A program made the position numbers and the translations under genes. Shown piece by piece: positions 15,918 through 24,909 of a stretch of DNA of 33,425 bases; position 1 is the stretch's first letter, and every line of letters starts with the position of its first letter. The stretch is from Myxococcota bacterium (GTDB lineage Bacteria; Myxococcota_A; Polyangia; Polyangiales; Houyiibacteriaceae), in contig JANQQS010000138.1 of assembly GCA_028284955.1 (NCBI GenBank), positions 1-33,425 on the forward strand, given 5' to 3'. Below the pieces are notes generated by a model, which worked only from the letters and a program-made list of their open reading frames with translations, made no database searches and was not told the origin of the DNA.

Positions 15918-16733
15918 TCAGTCTTCAATGACTCGAAGCAGCGGTCGGCGATGAGCTTTCTTGCCGAGCTCGGAGTCCCAAAGCGATGCGTCCATCAGGT
16001 GCGAGGTACGAACGTTTGATAGCGCGGCGAGCATGCTTTGACGCATGTGGGGCACGCGACCCTCGAGGTCGGTAAGAAGCTGTTTGACCTGCTTGCGCCA
16101 AAGGTTCTCCTGCGAACCGCATAGGTCGCAAGGGAGAATCGGAAACCGTTGCGCCTCGGCAAACTCGGCGATGTCAGATTCTGCCGCATACAGTAGGGGA
16201 CGAATGACTACATGGGCGCCATCGTTACTCACAAGCTTCGGCGGCATCGCGCCAAGCGAGCCCGTAAACATGAGATTGAGCATCAACGTTTCAATGGCGT
16301 CGTCGCGATGGTGTCCGAGCGCGATTTTGTTGCAGCCGAGCTCTTTCGCCACGCGATAGAGAATTCCGCGGCGAAGTCGCGAACAGAGGGCGCAATAGGT
16401 GTCGCCTGGTGATACTCGATCGGTAACGATGGAGTAGGTGTCTTCGCGCACGATCCGGTGCGCATGGCCCTTTTCCTCTAGCCACTCCTCGAGCGGCGTC
16501 CCGTCGTATCCGGGATGTCCCTGATCGACATGCACGGCAACCAGTTCAAATGGAATCGGCGCAATCCGGCGAGCGCGTTCGAGCAGGTGAAGCAGCGTAT
16601 AGCTGTCTTTCCCTCCGCTCACCCCCACGAGGATACGGTCTCCGTGGGTGATAAGGTCATAGTCTCCGATGCACTGACCAACGCTCTGAGAAAGCTGGCG
16701 CTCAAGCTGGTCGTTTCGGGTTCGCAGCGGCAT
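15918..16733 (-). CDS. ttcA: tRNA 2-thiocytidine biosynthesis protein TtcA
   Basis: ATP-dependent enzyme that thiolates cytidine 32 of certain tRNAs. The 271-aa protein has the PP-loop SGGKDS at 39-44, and two CxxC motifs at C114/C117 and C202/C205, the positions of the Fe-S-ligating cysteines in TtcA. LGHHRDDAIETLMLNL is also typical of the family. Length is close to the usual TtcA size (about 270-310 aa). It is monocistronic, convergent with the GGDEF gene (25 bp apart) and divergent from the J-domain gene (128 bp). No odd features. Confidence 0.95.
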   Translation of the reverse strand: MPLRTRNDQLERQLSQSVGQCIGDYDLITHGDRILVGVSGGKDSYTLLHLLERARRIAPIPFELVAVHVDQGHPGYDGTPLEEWLEEKGHAHRIVREDTYSIVTDRVSPGDTYCALCSRLRRGILYRVAKELGCNKIALGHHRDDAIETLMLNLMFTGSLGAMPPKLVSNDGAHVVIRPLLYAAESDIAEFAEAQRFPILPCDLCGSQENLWRKQVKQLLTDLEGRVPHMRQSMLAALSNVRTSHLMDASLWDSELGKKAHRRPLLRVIED

Positions 16734-16861
16734 CGGCAGTTCCTAGCGCAGGGAGGAACGCGGCGCCAAACGCACGCTTTCGTTTCGCGCCCCGGCTTGT
16801 CTATTCGATCTTCCACCACGACTCGGGAATGTGTCACCATCAGGAGGATGAGGCCCTGCCG

Positions 16862-18442
16862 ATGACCGGCGCCCCCCAAGCGATCGCGGAAGGGAGTCTG
16901 ACCCAGACGCCGTTTCTGCACGTATTGATCTCCGTCGAGCAGCGCAAACTCACCGGCACCCTCGCCGTTTGGCCCGACGACGGCACCAACCGTCCCGATC
17001 GCATCTGGTTCGAGGACGGCGCGGCTCGCGCGGCCACCCTGATCGATGCCGCTTCTTCACTGGAGCAAGGCCTGCTTCCCATCTTTCGGCGCACCAAAGC
17101 GCCCTATGCCTTCTATGAAGCGAATGTTCTCGCTGGCGCGCAGGTGATCAAGGGGCGCGTGGACCCCTGGGCCGTTGCGGTCTCAGCGCTTCGAGGGGGC
17201 GCTCGGGAGGACATTGTCGACGCTGTGCTCGCCCGCTGGAGCACGCAACCGATTCGGCTCAAACCACGCGTCCCGCTGCAACGATTCGAGCTCGACAGCA
17301 AAGAGCGCGCGTTTGTGGATTTGATTCTCGCAGAGTCAGCGCCGGTTGCCACGCTGGTTGGCGCTTCAGGGGACGAGCGTTTGGCGAAACGTTTGCTCTA
17401 TCTTTTTTCGCTCACTGACAATCTCGCAGCCGCCGCCCACCGACCATCCCCGCCGCCTCCAAAGAAATCTTATTCGCGAATTCCTCCGCCGCCCGCGGAG
17501 GAACCAGAGCTTCCGGGGTTTCCTTCCGAGCCGCCGCTGTCGTCCCCCGCGGAAGCGCATTTGCTAGCCGAAGCGCACGCTGAGGCACAAGGCGTGAACC
17601 TTACACGGTCGTCCACCGTGCCGCCGCCTGCGCCCGCCGATTCAATTCCGCCGCCCCCTGTCACCCTTAGTCCTGACGCCGTCACGCGATGGAACGAGGT
17701 CACCCAGCGAGCCCGAGAGATCGACAATCAGACCTATTTCCAGATGCTGAGCGTAGAAGAAAACGCGGAAGAGCAAGCGATCCGCAACGCGTACTTTGCT
17801 CAGGTAAAAGCCTGGCACCCCGATCGCTTGCCGGCCGAAATCGAAATCCTGAAACCCTGGGCGGAACGCATCTTTCGGCACCTTACGGACGCGATGAACA
17901 CGCTCGCCGATGCGGAAGAGCGTATCAAGTACATCAAAGCGGTTCGTCAGGGAGGCGGCACCCCCAAAAGCGCTCGTCATGTCGCGGCGATTGTGAACGC
18001 AGCGGTTGAATTTCAGAAGGTTGAGGTTTTGGTGCGCCGACGAGAGTGGGAAGAAGCGCTCAAGTCTCTGGAAATCGCGCTCGCCACAGCTCCGGAAGAT
18101 CCCGACTACATGTCGATGAAGGCGTTTATTCTATTCCACCAGCACGGCATCAAAGACGAAGCCAAGCTTCGCCAAATGAAAAAGTTCTCGCGGGTGGCGC
18201 TCGAGAATGATCCGAAGTGTCAGCGTGCACACTATACGCAAGGACTGATTCTCAAATGCGAGGGTCGCGACGAAGCGGCGCTGCAACATTTTCGAACCGT
18301 GGTCCAGCTCAACCCCAAGCATCTCGAAGCAACGCGCGAAGTGCGCCTCGCCGAAATGCGCAAACGAAAGCGCATTCCCTCGCCCGCGGGCGCGCAACCG
18401 GTGGGGAATCTGCTATCAAAGCTCTTCTCCAACAAGAAGTAG
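16862..18442 (+). CDS. DUF4388 / J-domain / TPR protein
   Basis: A 526-aa cytoplasmic protein with three parts. Residues 1-190 resemble DUF4388 (PATAN-like), starting AEGSLTQTPFLHVLISVEQRKLTG, a domain common in Myxococcota regulatory proteins. A Pro-rich linker covers about 195-270. A J-domain at about 290-350 has the essential HPD at 319-321 (AWHPDRLP), so it should stimulate an Hsp70 (DnaK). TPR-like helices follow from about 370 (REWEEALKSLEIALATAPEDPDY, CEGRDEAALQHFRTVVQLNPKH). ATG at 16862 has GAGG eight bases upstream; an ATG at 16829 is in frame but lacks a site. The stop codon TAG is formed by the first bases of the repeat at 18440-18723. Client or target unknown. Confidence 0.88.
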   Translation: MTGAPQAIAEGSLTQTPFLHVLISVEQRKLTGTLAVWPDDGTNRPDRIWFEDGAARAATLIDAASSLEQGLLPIFRRTKAPYAFYEANVLAGAQVIKGRVDPWAVAVSALRGGAREDIVDAVLARWSTQPIRLKPRVPLQRFELDSKERAFVDLILAESAPVATLVGASGDERLAKRLLYLFSLTDNLAAAAHRPSPPPPKKSYSRIPPPPAEEPELPGFPSEPPLSSPAEAHLLAEAHAEAQGVNLTRSSTVPPPAPADSIPPPPVTLSPDAVTRWNEVTQRAREIDNQTYFQMLSVEENAEEQAIRNAYFAQVKAWHPDRLPAEIEILKPWAERIFRHLTDAMNTLADAEERIKYIKAVRQGGGTPKSARHVAAIVNAAVEFQKVEVLVRRREWEEALKSLEIALATAPEDPDYMSMKAFILFHQHGIKDEAKLRQMKKFSRVALENDPKCQRAHYTQGLILKCEGRDEAALQHFRTVVQLNPKHLEATREVRLAEMRKRKRIPSPAGAQPVGNLLSKLFSNKK

Positions 18443-18723
18443 AGCAGTGGCCTTTTGGCCTGATCTTGGCTGGACTAGGGTCCTCCGGACCCGTACTGCG
18501 TCTGGGCCTGTGCAGCTCCACGGACTTCGTCCGCTCCGCCATGCACAGCTCCTGCCACAACAACCTCCCCTGCTCGCCCGGACGAAGCACTAATGTGCGT
18601 CATCCGGGCTGCGCTGCCCAGTGGGGGGTGGGGCCCCATCGGATGTATTCGATGGGGCGGGGGCGGCATCGCCCCCGAGGAAAGTAGCCGCTCAAGCTCA
18701 GACCAAAATTCCACTGCTCTATG
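18440..18723 (-). repeat. MITE-like element, copy 2
   Basis: About 284 bp bounded by inverted repeats: TAGAGCAGTGGCCTTTTGG at the left, and CCAAAATTCCACTGCTCTA at the right. It shares an internal block with 224-394 in inverted orientation (here 18526-18576, including CCGCTCCGCCATGCACAGC), and the outer flank GCATCC is also shared. Internal inverted repeats (CATCGGATG..., GGGGGCGGCATCGCCCCC) add hairpins. No protein is encoded. It begins in the stop codon of the J-domain gene and ends 30 bp before higA. Confidence 0.65.
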
Positions 18724-18753
18724 GGATGCGACTTTCATTAAAGTGGGAAGACT

Positions 18754-19017
18754 ATGAAAGCGCCGAAGAATCCATTTCATCCAGGTGAAATTCTCCTGGA
18801 AGAGTTTCTGCAGCCGATGGGAGTGAGTCAGGCGGCTTTTGCAAAGCGCATTGGGTGGACGCCGGCTCGGCTCAACGAACTGATTCGAGGCAAACGAGGA
18901 ATCACGGCCGACGCAGCGCTGGACCTTGCAGAAGTGCTCGGAACGACCGCTAAACTATGGATGAATTTGCAGTCGACGTACGATCTAGATCGTGCCCAAA
19001 AGAAGCGCGTCGCGTAA
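18754..19017 (+). CDS. higA: HigA/VapI-family antitoxin, orphan
   Basis: An 87-aa XRE-family DNA-binding protein with the HigA signature: PFHPGEILLEEFLQPMGVSQAAFAKRIGWTPARLNELIRGKRGITADAALDLAEVLGT, containing a helix-turn-helix at about 24-43, and LWMNLQSTYDLDRA at the C-terminus. In higBA loci the RelE-type toxin HigB precedes HigA by a few bases. Here the upstream interval is only 30 bp after a repeat element and no toxin frame is present, so the antitoxin is an orphan or HigB was lost. GGGAAG lies upstream of the ATG. It may act as an autonomous repressor. Confidence 0.9.
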   Translation: MKAPKNPFHPGEILLEEFLQPMGVSQAAFAKRIGWTPARLNELIRGKRGITADAALDLAEVLGTTAKLWMNLQSTYDLDRAQKKRVA

Positions 19018-19077
19018 CCGAGCCAACCTCCAACCCAGACAGGAGCGGAGTCAAATGCTGAATCTGATGCCCGACGC

Positions 19078-19177
19078 CGAAGCACCGCCAGCCAACCCCA
19101 CTGCTGAAACTCCTCCCGACCTTCAACCTGTCACCCCATCCCGACGCTACTCCTGATCCCGATCCTCATCCCGTTCC
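19078..19177. repeat. Dispersed G/C-skewed hexamer-type repeat, copy 3
   Basis: Aligns with 11-119: both ends are shared (CACCGCCAGCCA at the left, GATCCTCATCCCGTTCC at the right) with a diverged middle. It fills most of the convergent gap between higA (ends 19017) and acs (ends 19177); its conserved right end overlaps the first base of the acs stop codon. On the acs transcript strand it is G-rich (repeated GG/GGG runs), but it lacks the perfect G-quadruplex motif of copy 1. Confidence 0.6.
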
Positions 19178-21114
19178 TAAACGGACAACCTCTTGACGAC
19201 TTCGGCGTTTTCGAGCGTAGTCACGTCACCCAGTTCTTGTTCACCGCTGGCGATTTTTTTAAGTAGGCGGCGCATGATTTTTCCGCTGCGCGTTTTGGGC
19301 AGCGCGTCGGTAAAGTGTAGCGCGCTCGGCTTGGCAAACTTGCCGATCTCGCGCGCGACGTGGTCGATGAGCTCGTCGTTTAGTTTCGTGGACGCCGAAC
19401 ATCCGCCTTTGAGCGTAACAAACGCAACCAAGGCTTGCCCTTTGAGTTCATCGGGTCGTCCGACAACCGCCGCTTCAGCTACGGCATCGTGAGACACCAA
19501 GGCGCTTTCGATTTCGGCGGTGCCTAGGCGATGTCCGGAGACGTTTACTACATCGTCGATGCGCCCCATGACCCAGAAGTAGCCGTCTTCATCTCGCCGC
19601 GCGCCGTCGCCGGTAAAGTAGATTCCCTCGAAGCGGGAGAAGTATTGCTCGCGAAAGCGTTCGTCGTCGCCCCACACCGTCCGGAGCATGCTTGGCCATG
19701 GTTGGTCGATCACCAGCAAGCCGCCCTCATTGGGCGCGGCTTCGGAACCGTCTTCGCGCAAGACTTTGGGCGAAACGCCAAAGAACGGGACCGTGCACGA
19801 TCCTGGTTTGGTGGCTACCGCCCCAGGCAGCGGCGTCATCATGATGCTGCCGGTTTCGGTTTGCCACCACGTGTCGACAATCGGGCAGCGTTCTTTGCCA
19901 ATGACCTCGCGATACCACATCCATGCTTCTGGGTTGATAGGCTCGCCGACCGTGCCCAGCAATCGCAGCGAAGACAGGTCGTGTTTCTTTGGCCATTGGT
20001 CGCCCCATTTGATGAACGCACGCACCGCGGTTGGCGCGGTGTAAAAAATCGTGACTCGATGTTCTTCAATGATCTTCCAGAAACGACCCGGGTCAGGCTC
20101 GTTTGGCGCGCCTTCATAAAGGACGATCGTCGACCGATTGGCGAGCGGCCCGTAAACGATATAGCTGTGCCCGGTGATCCAGCCTACGTCGGCGGTGCAC
20201 CAGTACACGTCGTCGTCTTGCAAATCGAATACGTAGCGACAGCTCAGGGCTGCACCGATCATGTAGCCCGCCGTGGTGTGGAGAACGCCTTTGGGTTTTC
20301 CGGTGGTTCCCGATGTGTAGAGGATAAATAGCGGATGTTCCGAATCTACCGGAACCGCGTCGCAGTGAGGCGACGCGCTTTGAACCAGCTCGTGCCAATC
20401 GACGTCGCGCCCTTCCGTCGCGATTTCGTTCTTCGTGCGCCGCAGGGTGATGACGTGGCGCACGCTGTCACTCTGCGCGACCGCTGCATCCACCTGTGGC
20501 TTGAGCGGGACCACTTTCCCGCGACGAAATGTGCCATCTTGGGTAATCACCACTTTGGCTTGGGCGTCGCGCACCCGGTCGCGAATCGCCTCCGCCGCAA
20601 AGCCGCCAAAAATGACGGTGTGCACCGCGCCGATGCGGGCGCACGCAAGCATGGCGATGGTCGCCTCGGGAACCATGCCCATGTAGATGGCCACCCGATC
20701 CCCGGCTTCGACGCCCAATGATTTGAGGCCGCTCGCAAGCCGGCACGTTTCGTCGAGCAACTCCTGGTAGGTGAGATTGCGTTTTTCCCCTGGCTCTCCC
20801 TCCCAGCGGATGGCGATGCGCTCACCAAGGCCCGCCAGCACGTGTCGGTCGAGGCAGTTGAACGCGAGGTTGGTGGTCCCCCCGCCGAACCAGCGAGCGT
20901 GCGGCGGCGTCCACTCGACAACGCTCTTGGGCGCGGAAAACCAGTGAAAGTGCTCGGCCTGCTCTCGCCAAAATGACTCGGGTTCGTTCACGCTGCGCGC
21001 ATACAAGCGCTCATACGCCTCCCGGGAGCCAACGAGCGATTTGGCTTTGAACTCACCTGGCGGCTCGAATAAGCGGTGTTCGTGAGAAACGCTTTCGAGC
21101 GCAGATTCGTTCAT
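19177..21114 (-). CDS. acs: Acetyl-CoA synthetase
   Basis: AMP-forming acetate-CoA ligase that activates acetate through acetyl-AMP. The 645-aa protein shows [19 protein letters not shown] (P-loop), the acetate-pocket region around [50 protein letters not shown] (hinge and CoA region) and the C-terminal [14 protein letters not shown], whose Lys is the site acetylated by Pat-type enzymes in other bacteria. Length equals the usual 645-655. It starts at ATG 21114 ([19 protein letters not shown]). It is monocistronic, divergent from the PEGA gene across 239 bp. No actP or acetylase gene is nearby in this window. Confidence 0.97.
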   Translation of the reverse strand: MNESALESVSHEHRLFEPPGEFKAKSLVGSREAYERLYARSVNEPESFWREQAEHFHWFSAPKSVVEWTPPHARWFGGGTTNLAFNCLDRHVLAGLGERIAIRWEGEPGEKRNLTYQELLDETCRLASGLKSLGVEAGDRVAIYMGMVPEATIAMLACARIGAVHTVIFGGFAAEAIRDRVRDAQAKVVITQDGTFRRGKVVPLKPQVDAAVAQSDSVRHVITLRRTKNEIATEGRDVDWHELVQSASPHCDAVPVDSEHPLFILYTSGTTGKPKGVLHTTAGYMIGAALSCRYVFDLQDDDVYWCTADVGWITGHSYIVYGPLANRSTIVLYEGAPNEPDPGRFWKIIEEHRVTIFYTAPTAVRAFIKWGDQWPKKHDLSSLRLLGTVGEPINPEAWMWYREVIGKERCPIVDTWWQTETGSIMMTPLPGAVATKPGSCTVPFFGVSPKVLREDGSEAAPNEGGLLVIDQPWPSMLRTVWGDDERFREQYFSRFEGIYFTGDGARRDEDGYFWVMGRIDDVVNVSGHRLGTAEIESALVSHDAVAEAAVVGRPDELKGQALVAFVTLKGGCSASTKLNDELIDHVAREIGKFAKPSALHFTDALPKTRSGKIMRRLLKKIASGEQELGDVTTLENAEVVKRLSV

Positions 21115-21280
21115 CGTATGTCCCCCCGGGTGACGCTCGAGCCGGAGATTTGAGCCCGAGCAATACGTTCCCGGTACTCAAGCACAGCTACCTCAGCGCT
21201 GCTACCCAAACCATCGTTCGATGCAGCTTCCAATCCTTCACTGAGCTTTCGCCTCGAAGCCTGTTTGCTCGGCGCCATAA

Positions 21281-21320
21281 TCTTAGAGAACCAGATTCTT
21301 GGAGAACCAGATTCTTGGAG
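21281..21320. repeat. 16-bp tandem repeat upstream of the PEGA gene
   Basis: Units TCTTAGAGAACCAGAT (21281) and TCTTGGAGAACCAGAT (21297), followed by a partial third unit. It lies in the 239-bp divergent gap between acs and the PEGA gene, about 35 bp before the latter's ATG. Copy-number change here would alter promoter or leader length. Nothing else is recognised in the gap. Confidence 0.8.
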
Positions 21321-21353
21321 ATTGGGCAGACTCCGTTCTAGCCTCGCGTAGAC

Positions 21354-23309
21354 ATGTTTCGATTTCTGAGGGGTCTAGACTTGGGGAGCCCAGGCTTGGG
21401 GAGCCCAGGCTCGTGGGGCCTAGGCTTGTGGGGCCTGAGCTTGTGGGGCCTGAGCTTGTGGGTAAGCGCCGTTTCTACCGCTCACGCGCAGCGCTATGTG
21501 CCGGTGAATATCGAGTCGTCTCCTGAGGGAGCCGTGGTGTACCTCGATTCTTCCGACAGCACGCCCGTGGGCACCACGCCGCTTCGCAATATTCGGGTTC
21601 CCACCGGGGCGCACACCCTCATTTTTCGTCTACCGAACCACGAAGAACGCAAGCTGCCAGTTGAGTTCAAAAAGCGACGTGAGACCTACCGAGCAGAGCT
21701 CAAAGCGCTCGCCACCATCGACGTCCGAGCCGGAAACCCCGCGGCGGAAGGCGCGACACTGCGGCTCGACGGCCGACCGGTGGGCGCGATTCCCTATCAG
21801 CAGACCGTAGCGCCGGGACGCCACCATATTCAGATCGATAAGGAAGGACACGCGCCCATGAGCCAATGGGTGCAGCTCGAGGGGGGCCAGGTCTTTACCC
21901 TGCCCATATCCCTGAACGCAGATACGCCCCCACCTCCCGAGGGAGGCAGCTTGCGTGTGCTTGCAGATGTACCTGAAGCCGTGATCAGCGTGGACGGAGA
22001 GAGCATCGGCGAATCCCCGGCAAACGTGGAGCGTTTGGAAGAAGGTGAGCACATCGTGCGCATCTCCGCCGAGGGATATCGGGACACCGAACGTACCGTC
22101 ACCGTCGAAAAAGGACGGCGCAAAATCGTCTCGGTACGCCTCGAGGCCGTGCGCGCACCGCTCGGTCGTTTGGTGGTGACGTCGGACGTTGCGAACGCCA
22201 ACGTATTTGTGGATGGCGAAGACCATGGCGCAGCACCCGTGGCCATCAATGAGCCAGCGGAAGGGATGCATACCATCGTCGTTCGCGCGCCTGGCCACGA
22301 CGAGTTTCGAACGACCTGCACCATCGCCCCCGGAGGGGAATGTTCCATTCGAGCGCAGCTCGCTCCGGAAGAAACACCGGTGCGGGTCGCTGCCAATGCC
22401 GACGACGCCCAGTTGTTCGTCGACGGAAAGTTGGCCGGACCTGTGCCTTGGGAAGGACGCCTTCCGGTTGGCTCCCATCGTCTAGAAGTGCGCGCCGGCG
22501 GGTACGACCTTTACGCTGAGCAGGTTCACCTCGAGCCGAGCGCAGAGCCGCGGTTATTCGACGTCACGCTACGCGAGACGGTCGACTTGAGTGAGGAAGA
22601 GCTCGCCGCGAAGGCCGTCGAGCGGCAACAGCAGCGACGCGAGGCCATCAGCCGCGGCGCCGCGGTGCTTCCCGCGGACCTTACCGTCGTCGACTTCTCG
22701 GTCGGCTGGCCATACCTCGCCGAGTTTCGTTTTGGCATCGGCGTGCTCGATATCCTCGACGCAGGGATCGGCATTCGCACCTCGGGACGCCTGACCGAGT
22801 TCGTAGGCCGAGCAAAATTTGGCTGGCGGCCAGTTCCTCAGCTATCGCTGGGCGTTCAGACGCAGCTCGGCGGCGGCATTGGCCCGAACCGCGGAGCGAC
22901 CGAGGAAGAAGTCGACGCGGCGATGGGCGGCCCGGTCAGCGGCCATCCGACCAATAGCTTTTTTCTTTCCGCGGAAGCCCTGGGCACGCTGCACTTTAGC
23001 CACGCCGGAGCATTCACACTCTGGTTTTCCGTGGATGTGCACAGCGACCGATGGGACTGGCAAGGCAGCGACCGTTCGACGTTGGTGCTGACCGAGAACG
23101 GCGGCGGTTTCGAGCGCCAGGGGCTGGTGCGTCCTCGCCTCGGGGGATCGCTCGAGCTGGTGATCACGCGTCGGTGGAACATCTGGGGCTTGTTCGAAGG
23201 GATTTTGGCGGGCAGCGGCCGGCGGATTCTCGGCGATGTACTCGGCGGAGACCGGTCGGACACGGAGATGTACGGCCGTGTCGGCATGACCTACAAGTTC
23301 GGTATCTGA
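21354..23309 (+). CDS. Exported PEGA-repeat protein with C-terminal beta-rich domain
   Basis: A 651-aa exported protein. The signal peptide (to about AHA-Q, residue 46) is built from five-residue repeats (LGSPG, LWGLS) encoded by a 15-bp tandem array. Residues 47-420 contain about five PEGA-type domains, each with a pattern like 'v.VDGe.iG.sP' and 'GeHivrisaeGy' (for example ISVDGESIGESPANVERLEEG, VFVDGEDHGAAPVAI, LFVDGKLAGPVPWEG). After a helical charged stretch, residues 440-651 alternate hydrophobic residues and end in YKFGI with a terminal aromatic/Ile, as in outer-membrane beta-barrels. It probably binds surface or cell-wall material. No strong ribosome-binding site is seen. The pseudokinase gene follows in the same direction after 97 bp. 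Confidence 0.85.
   Translation: MFRFLRGLDLGSPGLGSPGSWGLGLWGLSLWGLSLWVSAVSTAHAQRYVPVNIESSPEGAVVYLDSSDSTPVGTTPLRNIRVPTGAHTLIFRLPNHEERKLPVEFKKRRETYRAELKALATIDVRAGNPAAEGATLRLDGRPVGAIPYQQTVAPGRHHIQIDKEGHAPMSQWVQLEGGQVFTLPISLNADTPPPPEGGSLRVLADVPEAVISVDGESIGESPANVERLEEGEHIVRISAEGYRDTERTVTVEKGRRKIVSVRLEAVRAPLGRLVVTSDVANANVFVDGEDHGAAPVAINEPAEGMHTIVVRAPGHDEFRTTCTIAPGGECSIRAQLAPEETPVRVAANADDAQLFVDGKLAGPVPWEGRLPVGSHRLEVRAGGYDLYAEQVHLEPSAEPRLFDVTLRETVDLSEEELAAKAVERQQQRREAISRGAAVLPADLTVVDFSVGWPYLAEFRFGIGVLDILDAGIGIRTSGRLTEFVGRAKFGWRPVPQLSLGVQTQLGGGIGPNRGATEEEVDAAMGGPVSGHPTNSFFLSAEALGTLHFSHAGAFTLWFSVDVHSDRWDWQGSDRSTLVLTENGGGFERQGLVRPRLGGSLELVITRRWNIWGLFEGILAGSGRRILGDVLGGDRSDTEMYGRVGMTYKFGI
21380..21463 (+). 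repeat. 15-bp tandem repeat inside the PEGA signal-peptide coding region
   Basis: Five full units and a partial sixth: CTTGGGGAGCCCAGG twice, CTCGTGGGGCCTAGG, CTTGTGGGGCCTGAG twice, then CTTGTGGGT. Each unit codes five residues, so gain or loss of units keeps the frame and changes the hydrophobic core length of the signal peptide. Confidence 0.9.
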
Positions 23310-23406
23310 CAGCCCGTACAGCCTTTGGGCATGCACGTGCACTGAATCGTGGTAAGGACCTCTGTGGACCTGCCCCGATGAAACCTTTCGCTTTTTTGAG
23401 AAGGCT

Positions 23407-24873
23407 GTGAGCGAGGCGTCGTCGGATCGCACCCGTGTGGCGGGGTTTATCGAGCAGCGAGGGCCGAAACCCAAACGCGGCGATGTCGTGGGCGGTCGCT
23501 ATGAAATCCGCGGTCGCCTGCGTGATGACGTGTTTTCGTTTGGGTATTTGACGCGCGATGTACGCACCCAAGTTCCCGCGTTGCTTCGCGTGTTGCGACC
23601 AGGACTACTCGATGACCCGTTCGCCCAGGCGGCTACGCTCGACAAGCTGCAAGACGTAGTAGGCGTTCGCGGGCGCTACCTACCCGGTCTGATATCCGCA
23701 GGACAACACGCCGGCCTTCTTTACACCTCCGAAGAGGTTCCCGTTGGGGTGTCCCTGCGCGATGTGTTCGACCGCCGGAACGCCGCCGGTCGTCCGCTCA
23801 CGGCACGCGAATTGCTGCCGGTGGTCACACGTCTCGCAACCGCGCTCGGCGAAGTTCCGGCTCCCTGGCACCATGGCGAAGTCCGCGCGGAGCACGTGTG
23901 GGTGGACCCGGAAGCGGGTCTGCGTCTTTCGGGAGCCTTCTTATTGGCGGCGATGCCCGCCGGGCTCTTGGCAGCCATGCTGCAAACGGATCGCTCCCTG
24001 CGGCGAATGTTTGCGCCCGAGGTATTTGCGGGGCGACAAAGCAAAGCCGCCGATCGTTTCGGTATCGGCGCGATCGCATTCGAAGCACTCACACTTCGGT
24101 TGCCTCGCCTCGAAACCGACGCGCCCCTCGCCGAAACCCAAGGCGCCGTAGGGCAGGCCATCGACACGCTCCTATCAAACCAACCCAAACAGCGAACGTC
24201 TAGCGCGGAACGTCTGTGCGCCGCGCTTCGAGAGCGGGTGCAGCGCGCCTCGGCGCCGCCGACCGTGAGCACCCCGTCGTCGACCCATCGAGAACGCACA
24301 TCGGTTCTCGACATCCCGCTGAGCAGCGAAAAGACCCACATCATCACCGACCAAGCGCTGATCGAAGAGTTTGCGTACGTCGAGGAACCGGCTCCGCCTC
24401 CGCCTCCGCGGCCCAAAGCGCCAGCGCAGCTTCAAGCACCGCCGCAGCCTCAAACACCGCCGCCGCCTCAAACACCAACGGCGGGGATGCCGCGGGCGAC
24501 ACCTCAGCCGCGCGCCCCGTCATCGGCGCCACCGCCTCCCCCGGCGCGCCCTACGAACGGGTCACCATCGCGATTGTCCGCGCCTGCGCACCATGGAGAT
24601 CCCGGTCGCCGGGCGATCGCGAATGCCCACCGCCGGGATTCTCAACCAGCCGATGCCCATCGCACTCGCGATCCTCGCCGCAGCGAACCGCCGGTGAACC
24701 ACCGGGTGCAAAGCCGAGGAATGGTGGCCGCGCGGGCTCCCGAACGAGGCGAACGATTCGTCGACACGTTGCACCCGCCGGCAAGGTCGACGACCGGCAA
24801 GATCGTGTGGACCGGCGTCCTCGTTCTCGCCGCGGTGCTGGCGACATTGGTGTATTTCCTAGCAACCCGATAG
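23407..24873 (+). CDS. Tail-anchored pseudokinase
   Basis: A 488-aa protein with a kinase-like fold at about 28-275 whose catalytic residues are lost. The glycine loop reads RLRDDVFSFGY, the ATP-lysine region PALLRVL has Arg instead of Lys, HRDLKPEN is replaced by HGEVRAEHV (156-164, no catalytic Asp), and DFG is replaced by LSG (175-177). APE (203-205) and DRFGIGAIAFEAL of the F-helix remain, so the fold is likely retained. A long Pro/Gln-rich linker (290-460) leads to a C-terminal membrane helix (IVWTGVLVLAAVLATLVYFLA) that ends the protein. It starts with GTG at 23407 and has GAGAAGG upstream. It probably works as a scaffold or phospho-sensor; it follows the PEGA gene and may share its transcript. 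Confidence 0.85.
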   Translation: MSEASSDRTRVAGFIEQRGPKPKRGDVVGGRYEIRGRLRDDVFSFGYLTRDVRTQVPALLRVLRPGLLDDPFAQAATLDKLQDVVGVRGRYLPGLISAGQHAGLLYTSEEVPVGVSLRDVFDRRNAAGRPLTARELLPVVTRLATALGEVPAPWHHGEVRAEHVWVDPEAGLRLSGAFLLAAMPAGLLAAMLQTDRSLRRMFAPEVFAGRQSKAADRFGIGAIAFEALTLRLPRLETDAPLAETQGAVGQAIDTLLSNQPKQRTSSAERLCAALRERVQRASAPPTVSTPSSTHRERTSVLDIPLSSEKTHIITDQALIEEFAYVEEPAPPPPPRPKAPAQLQAPPQPQTPPPPQTPTAGMPRATPQPRAPSSAPPPPPARPTNGSPSRLSAPAHHGDPGRRAIANAHRRDSQPADAHRTRDPRRSEPPVNHRVQSRGMVAARAPERGERFVDTLHPPARSTTGKIVWTGVLVLAAVLATLVYFLATR

Positions 24874-24909
24874 GCCGCCCTCTACGTTCTGGTCTACAGC
24901 GGCTCTGGT

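Noticed and set aside
18724-18753. Remnant of a HigB toxin C-terminus before higA
   Set aside because: The 30 bp can be read as GDATFIK in one frame, vaguely like a toxin end, but this is too short to support.
21281-21463. CRISPR array
   Set aside because: The 15- and 16-bp units are directly adjacent without spacers; they are simple tandem repeats, one of them coding.
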